From Caldifarciminota bacterium (lineage in GTDB: Bacteria; Hydrothermota; Hydrothermia; B15-G9; WFZT01), in assembly GCA_026991055.1 (NCBI GenBank), contig JALXCE010000166.1, positions 1-6,220 on the forward strand: DNA of 6,220 nt, in the 5' to 3' direction. A program made the position numbers and the translations under genes. Below the pieces are notes generated by a model. That model was not told the DNA's origin. It worked only from the letters and a program-made list of their open reading frames with translations, and did no database searches. This document shows, in pieces, positions 1 to 5,957 of the stretch (position 1 is its first letter; each line of letters begins with the position of its first letter).

Positions 1-1415
1 TGATATTCATTGCGTTTGTCCCGGCATTTTTAGCCATTGGCAAAATCTCTTACAAAAAGGCCTTCTGGTGGTTCTTTGCAGGAGGAGCAATCTTTTCACT
101 TATTCATGTCTACTGGATTTTAAATCTTCAGGTTCCCCCGGGCATAGAAAAGCTCCTTGTACTTGGCCTCATCTTGATGATCGCATACCTCGGTGTTTTT
201 TATGGAATTATAGGTGTTGCTTTCAAATATGGGGCCAAAAGCACAGCAGGATTTTTACTTTTTATCCCTTCCGCATGGGTTTTGATTGAATTTTCCCGCT
301 CCTATGGTGACCTTGGATTCCCCTGGAATCCGCTCTGGGAGGCGCTGCTTCACAACCTGAGTATTTATCAAATTGCAAGGTTCTTGGGGCCCTTTGGTGT
401 ATCCTTCCTCATTATTCTCGTAAATGCTCTAATAGCTTATGGTTTACTTAAAAGAAGAAGACTATTTGCTGCCACAGGTCTCCTAATGATCGTGACACTC
501 CAATTTTGGGGAATCTATCTCAGGTCACAGACTTTTAAGTCCACCAAATCTTTGAAGGTGGCTATCTTCCAGCCCAATGTGCTACCTCGCTACGAGGACA
601 ACCCTGAAGAGTGGAAAGAAACCTTTGCTGCCTATGATAGCCTGAACCGTCTTTTAAAAGATTCGCCGGACTTAATTGTCTTTTCCGAGTCCTCTCTACC
701 TGGCTATTACAGGCTTTCAAGGAACTCAAAGGAAGTTGTCAGGAATGTTCTGAAAAGGCATAAAAGTTACATTTTGCTTGGCACCGCCGATTACAAATTT
801 GAGACTCGAGACAAATACAATCTTTATAACGCAGCATTCTTGATTTCACCCACCGGAGCGGTGATAGATAAATTTTACAAAACCCATCTTGTTCCATTTG
901 GTGAGTGGTTGCCCTTTCAGGACAAATTCCCGTGGCTTGCTAAGATCCACCTTGGTCAGGGGAACTACCTACCCGGGAAAAGATTCAGACCTCTGCAGGT
1001 CAAATGTGCAAGGCTTGGAGTTTTGATTTGCTTCGAATCCATTTTCCCGGAAATTGCAAGGAAGGAGGTAAACCTTGGAGCAAACCTGCTTGTCAACATA
1101 ACAAACGACGGCTGGTTCGGGCGCTCTCTTGGCCCGCGAGAGCATTTTTATCTTGCTATCTTCAGGTCGATTGAGACACAGAGGTATCTTGTAAGAGCTG
1201 CTAAAACAGGTATCTCAGCGATTGTGAGTCCAGAGGGGAAAATAGAGGAAAAACTCGATCAGTTTAAATTGGGGATTATTGAGAGGGAAGTGCCTCTCCT
1301 GAGGGGTGAAACTTTTTATGTAAGGCATGGCAACTGGATGGTGTATTTATCGTTATTGATGGCAATCATATTTCTGGCTTATAATTCAGTCAAAAGGCTA
1401 ATCCACGGAGGTTAA
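1..1415 (+). CDS. lnt: Apolipoprotein N-acyltransferase, 5' partial
   Basis: Transfers an acyl chain from a phospholipid to the N-terminal cysteine of diacylated lipoproteins, the last step of lipoprotein maturation, at the outer face of the inner membrane. The frame is open from base 3 with no start, giving 470 visible residues; the family is about 500, so only some 40 residues are missing. The visible N-terminal third is hydrophobic with several membrane segments. A nitrilase-type domain begins near visible residue 184 (base 552). The Glu-Lys-Cys triad is intact: Glu in FSESSLPG (bases 687-689), Lys in YKTHLVPFGEW (879-881), Cys in LICFESIFPE (1029-1031). Spacings of 64 and 50 residues are close to E. 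coli Lnt (E267, K335, C387), and the accessory glutamates at Lys+8 and Cys+2 are present. NDGWFG and the RSIETQRYLVRAAKTG block are typical of the family. A final membrane helix lies near bases 1332-1395. An internal ATG at 174 is not the real start, because family-like sequence continues upstream of it. Confidence 0.96.
   Translation, partial: IFIAFVPAFLAIGKISYKKAFWWFFAGGAIFSLIHVYWILNLQVPPGIEKLLVLGLILMIAYLGVFYGIIGVAFKYGAKSTAGFLLFIPSAWVLIEFSRSYGDLGFPWNPLWEALLHNLSIYQIARFLGPFGVSFLIILVNALIAYGLLKRRRLFAATGLLMIVTLQFWGIYLRSQTFKSTKSLKVAIFQPNVLPRYEDNPEEWKETFAAYDSLNRLLKDSPDLIVFSESSLPGYYRLSRNSKEVVRNVLKRHKSYILLGTADYKFETRDKYNLYNAAFLISPTGAVIDKFYKTHLVPFGEWLPFQDKFPWLAKIHLGQGNYLPGKRFRPLQVKCARLGVLICFESIFPEIARKEVNLGANLLVNITNDGWFGRSLGPREHFYLAIFRSIETQRYLVRAAKTGISAIVSPEGKIEEKLDQFKLGIIEREVPLLRGETFYVRHGNWMVYLSLLMAIIFLAYNSVKRLIHGG
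1407..1412 (+). promoter_or_regulatory. Shine-Dalgarno for the OB-repeat protein
   Basis: GGAGGT lies inside the last codons of lnt (encoding its final Gly-Gly), six bases before the ATG at 1419. It favours ATG 1419 over the next in-frame ATG at 1428, which would be 15 bases away. Its position suggests translational coupling to lnt. Confidence 0.85.
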
Positions 1416-1418
1416 GAG

Positions 1419-4169
1419 ATGCATTCAATGTTATTGGCATTTTTATTGTTTTCGCAGCAGCAGGTGACGATACAGCAGATTCAAGGTAACGGTCCAACGT
1501 CCCCTTATGTTGGTCAAAGAGTGATAACTACTGGAGTAGTAACTGGTGTCTACCAGCATGGATTTTTTATAGAGGACACCAGTGCAGGTCCGTGGAGTGG
1601 AATATGGGTCCATTCCTACGCAAGTGTTGCAAGGGGTGACTTTATCAGGCTTTCTGGGGTTGTGGTGGAATACTACGATTTAACCGAGCTTGATAGCACG
1701 GAGAATGTTTCGGTGCTGGCTCATGGATATGTCATCCCGCCGGAGACCCTTTCCACCCATGATGTTGCCAATGAGATGTGGGAAAGTGGACTGGTGACGG
1801 TTCTTGGAGCCGTATGTGATTCTCTTCCCAACCAGTACGGTGAATGGTGGGTGAATGATGGAAGTGGCCCGATAATGGTTGACGACATGGGATACGCCGC
1901 ATCTCCAACCCTCGGTCACTGTTACAATATAACCGGGCCGGTTTACTATTCCTATAGAAATTACAAAATTGAGCCGAGGGACGCCAACGATGTTCAGGAA
2001 GTTGTCTGTCCCATTAGATTCACGAATGTTTACTTTAACCCAACTTTACCGGATCCAGACCAGGATGTCTCTGTGGTTGCAGTGGTAAGTTCTCATACCC
2101 AGATTTATCAGGACTCGTTATTTTATGCGGTAAACGGGACTTCTTCCTGGAATTCTGTGCCTCACGACAGTGTTGTCGGCTCAAACTACTATTACACCAT
2201 TCCACATCAGCCACTCGGTAGTATAGTTCATTTCTATATCACGCTCTGGAGGCAGGACTTAAGCTTTGAAACATCCGATACTCTTATGTATCTCGTGCCA
2301 GATTTCTCAAAAACCATTCCGCTTGGTTTTGTCCATGTCCTCGATAGAAACGGAGTTTCCATTCTTGAGGGAAGAACCATTAAATTTACTGGCAAATTAA
2401 CCACGGGAGGCGAACTTGGCCTCACGTACTTCCTGCAGGATACCTCAGGTGGAATAGCTATCTATAATCCAGGAGTCTCTCTGAATAGAGGCGACAGTGT
2501 TGTGGGAATGGGCACTGTGGAGTCTTATTACGGTCTTGCGGAATTGAAAAATGTTTCCTTCAGCTTGATTGAGCATGGCAACGAAATACCTCCGCAGGTG
2601 GTTACCTGCAGGGAGCTTTCGGAGAATGGAGAGAAGTATGAAGGTAAACTTTTGAGAATAAATGGTGTAACCTCGACTGCTACCTTCTTCCCGGTGGATG
2701 GAACCATCACTGTGATCGATTCAACAGGTACTTTTACCCTTTTCATCGACAGAGATACTGACCTTGGCTCGCTTCCTGTGCCTGAAGGACAGTTTGATGT
2801 TATAGGCGTTCTTTCACAGCACGATGCAACACCTCCTTATACCGAAGGCTATCAGCTCGTCCCAAGGTCCCACGAGGATGTGATATTCCAGGGTAATGGA
2901 AGTGGTGAGGTCAATATTATCCCGCCCATCGCTTTCCCCGGTGACACGACGTCACTGCATTTTGAAGGTAGCAATTTACCTGGAAATGTCAGGGTGGTTA
3001 TCCCAACAGGGCTCGAATGGAGCTTTGATACTGCTGATGTCCGGGTATCAGGTGTTGACTCATTTAGCATTGATACGACCTCGCGTTTTGTTACCTTTTA
3101 CAGCGCGGACACACTTATTTCTTTTGACCTTGAAAATGTTTACGTGCCCGATACAACAAGGGATTACATCTTCATGGTGAAGACCTCTTCAGGTACCAGC
3201 TTCAGAAGAATAATGAAATATCCGGTGCTCTACACCGTGACTTCGCTTAAGGACGTTCAGGGTGACGATTACATCTCTCCCATGCTTGGAGATACCGTTC
3301 GGATCGGAGGCTGGGTTATCGGCCCATCAGACGTGTTCAGCCCATCAGGTAAGACAACATTCTGGCTCTATGATGGGACAGACGGTGTGGAAGCCTTTTC
3401 TTACAGCACAACGCCACCTGAAAGGGTGGGAGATTTTATAGTGGTCACAGGAGTTGTCAATGAGTACAATGGACTTACGCAGGTAACATTTTCATCTGAT
3501 GGAATCACAAAGGTTTTAAGTGTATCTCCTGATTCCCCATTCCTGCCTACGCCTGATACTCTTAGAGAATCTGAGGGACTCAACGAATCCCTTGAAGGTC
3601 ATCTTGTCGTGGTTCGTGGAAATGTTGCCACTGATCCGTCTCGTGGTGGCAGTGGTTTTAACCTGACAATAATGAACGGCCTTACGCCTGTTGACCTGCG
3701 AATTTTAGATGCAACCGGAATTGATGTCACGCAGTTTCACAAAGGACAGGTCCTGGAAGTCAGGGGGATTGTTTCCCAGTACGACCAGACCCCTCCATTC
3801 ACCTCTGGTTACCAGCTTATGCCTGTGAAACCCGGCGATATAAGGATTCTTCAGGGTCAGACGACAACAGCGGTTTCCATGCAGCTCAACAGGTCGGTGG
3901 GAATTATAGATGATGGTAAGACTTTCACAATAACCGTGAAATCACCTTCAACTGCTGAAAATACTATCACAATTTACGACCTCGAAGGCAGGAAGATCAG
4001 GACGCTAATCGAACGACACGTGGGGCCCGTGGTGGTAAACTGGAATCTACTTGACGATTACGGCCAGACGGTTAAATTAGGAATGTATATCATTCAGCTA
4101 AAGTCAATTGTAGGTGGAAAGACAAAAGTTTTAAATAAACTTGTGCTTGTGACGAGGAGGTTTAAGTAA
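1419..4169 (+). CDS. Secreted multi-module OB-fold-like protein with FlgD-like C-terminal domain
   Basis: A 916-aa protein, probably exported, of unknown function. Residues 1-15 (MHSMLLAFLLFSQQQ) look like a short signal sequence without basic residues. Three long modules follow, at about residues 16-192, 302-488 and 607-808. Each has two OB-like halves, resembling the YhcR-type OB-fold found beside extracellular nucleases. The first halves share a line: GDFIRLSGVVVEYYDLTEL (73-91), GDSVVGMGTVESYYGLAEL (358-376), GDFIVVTGVVNEYNGLTQV (671-689). Residues 197-294 look like an Ig-like linker; 497-604 is a second beta-rich linker I cannot name. Residues 833-912 match FlgD-Ig-like / type IX-sorting-like tails (TITIYDLEGRKIRTL, LGMYIIQL). 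There are only four cysteines (133, 168, 197, 397) and no C-terminal membrane helix. No nuclease, protease or other catalytic motif was recognised, so a structural, binding or adhesive role is inferred. The start is fixed by an in-frame stop at 1413. The gene sits between lnt and dnaB, apparently in the same operon. Confidence 0.85.
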   Translation: MHSMLLAFLLFSQQQVTIQQIQGNGPTSPYVGQRVITTGVVTGVYQHGFFIEDTSAGPWSGIWVHSYASVARGDFIRLSGVVVEYYDLTELDSTENVSVLAHGYVIPPETLSTHDVANEMWESGLVTVLGAVCDSLPNQYGEWWVNDGSGPIMVDDMGYAASPTLGHCYNITGPVYYSYRNYKIEPRDANDVQEVVCPIRFTNVYFNPTLPDPDQDVSVVAVVSSHTQIYQDSLFYAVNGTSSWNSVPHDSVVGSNYYYTIPHQPLGSIVHFYITLWRQDLSFETSDTLMYLVPDFSKTIPLGFVHVLDRNGVSILEGRTIKFTGKLTTGGELGLTYFLQDTSGGIAIYNPGVSLNRGDSVVGMGTVESYYGLAELKNVSFSLIEHGNEIPPQVVTCRELSENGEKYEGKLLRINGVTSTATFFPVDGTITVIDSTGTFTLFIDRDTDLGSLPVPEGQFDVIGVLSQHDATPPYTEGYQLVPRSHEDVIFQGNGSGEVNIIPPIAFPGDTTSLHFEGSNLPGNVRVVIPTGLEWSFDTADVRVSGVDSFSIDTTSRFVTFYSADTLISFDLENVYVPDTTRDYIFMVKTSSGTSFRRIMKYPVLYTVTSLKDVQGDDYISPMLGDTVRIGGWVIGPSDVFSPSGKTTFWLYDGTDGVEAFSYSTTPPERVGDFIVVTGVVNEYNGLTQVTFSSDGITKVLSVSPDSPFLPTPDTLRESEGLNESLEGHLVVVRGNVATDPSRGGSGFNLTIMNGLTPVDLRILDATGIDVTQFHKGQVLEVRGIVSQYDQTPPFTSGYQLMPVKPGDIRILQGQTTTAVSMQLNRSVGIIDDGKTFTITVKSPSTAENTITIYDLEGRKIRTLIERHVGPVVVNWNLLDDYGQTVKLGMYIIQLKSIVGGKTKVLNKLVLVTRRFK
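1464..1994 (+). repeat. OB-like module A of the secreted protein
   Basis: Encodes residues 16-192. The first half opens with a V-x-x-x-x-x-Q-G, then SPYVG and ITTGVV pattern that recurs in module C, followed by FFIEDTS and the GD...VVEYYDLTEL line. The second half (about 121-192) ends in YKIEPRDANDV, a shorter form of the GYQL-P...DV endings of modules B and C. Two cysteines (133 and 168) fall in the second half and could pair. This is protein-level repetition; the DNA is too diverged to behave as a DNA repeat. Confidence 0.7.
2322..2882 (+). repeat. OB-like module B of the secreted protein
   Basis: Encodes residues 302-488. The order matches module A: an opening VHVLDRNGVSILEGRTIKFTG, then YFLQDTSGGIAIYN, then GDSVVGMGTVESYYGLAEL. 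The second half starts at YEGKLLRINGV and ends with SQHDATPPYTEGYQLVP (466-482), nearly the same as the end of module C. Confidence 0.75.
3237..3842 (+). repeat. OB-like module C of the secreted protein
   Basis: Encodes residues 607-808. It opens with VTSLKDVQGDDYISPMLGD, like the start of module A (VTIQQIQGNGPTSPYVG). The first half contains TFWLYDGTDGVEAF and GDFIVVTGVVNEYNGLTQV. The second half starts at LEGHLVVVRGNV and ends with SQYDQTPPFTSGYQLMP (786-802), the closest match to module B. Confidence 0.75.
4154..4161 (+). promoter_or_regulatory. Shine-Dalgarno for dnaB
   Basis: GAGGAGGT lies within the last codons of the OB-repeat gene, encoding its basic Arg-Arg tail. It is 10 bases before the TTG at 4172, slightly long but workable. 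The strong match may compensate for the weak TTG start and suggests coupling to the upstream gene. Confidence 0.75.
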
Positions 4170-4171
4170 CA

Positions 4172-5557
4172 TTGGCAGACCCGAGAGTTTTAACGGATAA
4201 AAAGCCGCCGCACTCTATAGAAGCAGAGATGAGTGTCCTGGGCTCTATGATGCTCGATGAGAGTGCGGTGCATAAGGCTATTGAAATTCTCCGTGAAGAG
4301 GATTTTTACCTGAAATCCCACAGGATTATTTTCAAAACCCTGGTGGAACTTTATGAGGAGCGCTCCACCACGGACATCCTCTCGGTAAAGGACAAGCTTG
4401 AGAAAGAAAACAAACTGCAGGAGATCGGTGGGCCAGAGTACCTGAGTGCCCTTGTTGAGGCCGTGATTACTCCGGACCTTGTGACTGAACACGCAAAGAT
4501 TGTGCTCGAGAAGTCCATCTACAGACGTGTCATTCAGGTGGCAAACTCCATACTCATGCAGGCTTATCAGGAAGGTGAGCCGGCAGACTACCTTCTTGAT
4601 TTTGCAGAGCACAAAATCCTTGAGATCGGTCAGAGAAGGGTTTCAGGCGGATGGGTGAAAAGTAGCAAAGTGATTGTGGATGTATTTGAAGAAATTGAGG
4701 CCATGATCAAAAGGGGTGAGGGCATCGTAAGTGGACTCCCCAGTGGATTCAAAGACCTGGATAAGCTTACAACCGGCTTCCAGCCCGGTGACCTTGTAAT
4801 TCTTGCATCAAGACCATCAGTGGGAAAAACTACCCTCGCCTTGAATATAATGCGACACCTGTCCATTGAGGAAAACATCCCCACTGCTATCTTCAGTCTG
4901 GAGATGACGAAGGAGCAGCTCGCATTTCGCCTGTTGTGCATGGAAGCTCGAGTTGACGCCCAGAAAATACGAAAAGGTTATGTAGACAAGTCTGAAATCA
5001 AGAAGTTGACCGATGCCGCAAGTGTACTCTCAAAGGCTCCAATCTTTATTGATGACACACCTGCAATTTCAATTCTTGAGCTCAAAGCCAAAGCAAGAAG
5101 GATAGTGAAAGATGAGGGTGTAAAACTGATAGCAGTTGACTACCTCCAGCTTGTTCAGGGGCCAAGGGATGTAGACAACAGGCAGCAGGAAATTTCTGCC
5201 ATTTCCCGTTCTCTTAAGGCACTCGCAAAAGAGCTGAATATCACAGTCCTTGCACTTTCTCAGCTCTCACGTGCAGTTGAGCAGAGGCATGACAAGCGGC
5301 CGCAGCTGTCTGACCTCAGGGAGTCAGGTGCTATTGAGCAGGATGCGGATACTGTCCTCTTCATCTACAGACCTGAAATGGGTAGAAGGGAAGAGGAAGT
5401 TCCCGAAGAAGAGAGAAACATTGCAGAAATCATTATCGGAAAGCAAAGAAACGGTCCTGTCGGGACCATTAAATTAGTATTCTTGAAGAACCAGCTGAGG
5501 TTTGAGAACTTTACACCTCAGGAGGAAGAAATTCCTGAAATAGACATCATTGGATAA
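4172..5557 (+). CDS. dnaB: Replicative DNA helicase DnaB
   Basis: Hexameric ATP-driven helicase that unwinds the parental duplex at the replication fork and recruits primase. The length, 461 aa, is normal and there is no intein. The N-terminal primase-interacting domain starts with the family signature PPHSIEAEMSVLGSMMLD (12-29), a linker region follows at about 150-185, and the RecA-like motor fills about 186-447. Walker A is SRPSVGKTT (213-221, Lys219), the catalytic Glu is in FSLEM (Glu244), and Walker B is LIAVDYLQL (319-327, Asp323). The SQLSRAVEQR and SDLRESGAIEQDAD blocks match motifs H3-H4, and KQRNGP (Lys424, Arg426) corresponds to the arginine-finger segment. The tail is acidic. The start is TTG at 4172: an in-frame stop at 4163 rules out anything further upstream, and the next ATG (codon 20) would cut the conserved N-terminus. 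It begins two bases after the OB-repeat gene. Confidence 0.97.
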   Translation: MADPRVLTDKKPPHSIEAEMSVLGSMMLDESAVHKAIEILREEDFYLKSHRIIFKTLVELYEERSTTDILSVKDKLEKENKLQEIGGPEYLSALVEAVITPDLVTEHAKIVLEKSIYRRVIQVANSILMQAYQEGEPADYLLDFAEHKILEIGQRRVSGGWVKSSKVIVDVFEEIEAMIKRGEGIVSGLPSGFKDLDKLTTGFQPGDLVILASRPSVGKTTLALNIMRHLSIEENIPTAIFSLEMTKEQLAFRLLCMEARVDAQKIRKGYVDKSEIKKLTDAASVLSKAPIFIDDTPAISILELKAKARRIVKDEGVKLIAVDYLQLVQGPRDVDNRQQEISAISRSLKALAKELNITVLALSQLSRAVEQRHDKRPQLSDLRESGAIEQDADTVLFIYRPEMGRREEEVPEEERNIAEIIIGKQRNGPVGTIKLVFLKNQLRFENFTPQEEEIPEIDIIG

Positions 5558-5563
5558 GGAGGT
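5557..5563 (+). promoter_or_regulatory. Shine-Dalgarno deciding the start of the LapA-like gene
   Basis: AGGAGGT overlaps the last base of the dnaB stop codon. The ATG at 5570 is six bases downstream, an ideal distance. The in-frame TTG at 5564 directly touches the site and would have no spacer, so ATG 5570 is chosen. Confidence 0.85.
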
Positions 5564-5569
5564 TTGAAG

Positions 5570-5953
5570 ATGAAAGTTCAGCTGATTTTGTCGCTAATTT
5601 ACTTTATAGTCGCGGCACTGTTTTTGGGAGTAAACTCAGAGTATGCAAGAGGGACATTCCACATCAACCTGATTTTCGGGAAAGCAGATGTTGCCATTTT
5701 CCCTCTGATTATTGGCATCTCTTTCATCTGGATGCTCATCATTATCCTTATTGACTACATGAGCATAAACTCGCTAAAAAAGCAGATTTACAAGCTAAAA
5801 GCACAGGTCCATGACACTGAAAAATCCGAGATGCTGAAACTCCTTAAAGAAATCAATGAAAAATTTGATGGGCACGCAACAACTGTTTATCAGCAGTTGC
5901 ATGAAATTGAGGAGATGATCAAGGGGAAGCAAAATCAGCAGAAAACGGAGTAG
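5570..5953 (+). CDS. LapA-like (DUF1049-type) membrane protein with coiled-coil tail
   Basis: A 127-aa integral membrane protein. Two hydrophobic helices (about residues 3-21 and 42-62) are joined by a 20-residue loop containing NSEYARGTFHINLIFGKADV. This layout of a helix, a short loop with an asparagine and a beta-like stretch, a second helix and then a charged helix is that of the LapA domain (lipopolysaccharide assembly protein A, PF06305). After the second helix, residues 66-118 are rich in Lys, Glu and Leu and look like a coiled coil, probably cytoplasmic. In E. coli, LapA works with LapB to control LpxC and so lipopolysaccharide synthesis; no lapB is visible here, so that role cannot be assumed. 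The gene lies 12 bases after dnaB and 4 before cysS, probably in the same transcript. The family assignment rests on topology and weak pattern similarity; it could be another small two-helix membrane protein. Confidence 0.7.
   Translation: MKVQLILSLIYFIVAALFLGVNSEYARGTFHINLIFGKADVAIFPLIIGISFIWMLIIILIDYMSINSLKKQIYKLKAQVHDTEKSEMLKLLKEINEKFDGHATTVYQQLHEIEEMIKGKQNQQKTE
5947..5950 (+). promoter_or_regulatory. Shine-Dalgarno for cysS
   Basis: GGAG sits just before the TAG of the LapA-like gene, seven bases upstream of the cysS ATG at 5958. It is weaker than the other ribosome binding sites in the window. A second purine run, AGAGGG, directly abuts the ATG and is too close to serve. Confidence 0.55.
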
Positions 5954-5957
5954 AGGG

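Noticed and set aside
2594..2609. Perfect inverted repeat GCAGGT-GGTT-ACCTGC
   Set aside because: A 6-bp stem with a 4-base loop in the middle of the coding sequence of module B, with no T-run after it. It is probably chance and not a terminator.
1680..3583. Several minus-strand open frames of 60-79 codons and a 94-codon plus-strand frame inside the OB-repeat gene
   Set aside because: All are shadows of the 916-aa coding frame, with no family-like sequence; the long repeated-domain protein accounts for the region.
4016..4034. GC-rich near-palindrome around CACGTGGGGCCCGTGG
   Set aside because: Short and imperfect, inside the coding sequence of the FlgD-like domain, with no associated regulatory features.
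1419..4169. OB-repeat protein as an extracellular nuclease
   Set aside because: The OB modules resemble those next to nucleases, but I see no endonuclease/exonuclease/phosphatase, thermonuclease or endonuclease I motifs anywhere in the 916 residues.
4190..4612. A 140-codon open frame on the minus strand inside dnaB
   Set aside because: It lies fully antisense to the conserved dnaB N-terminal region, resembles no known protein and has no strong ribosome binding site that I could see; the dnaB frame explains the sequence.
5453..5467. Inverted repeat GGTCC-TGTCG-GGACC near the end of dnaB
   Set aside because: It falls in codons for the conserved NGPVGT segment and is not followed by a T-run, so it is unlikely to be an intrinsic terminator.
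4745..5540. Possible intein or insertion within the dnaB motor domain
   Set aside because: dnaB is a common intein host, but here Walker A, Walker B and the later motifs are continuous with normal spacing and the protein has the usual length.
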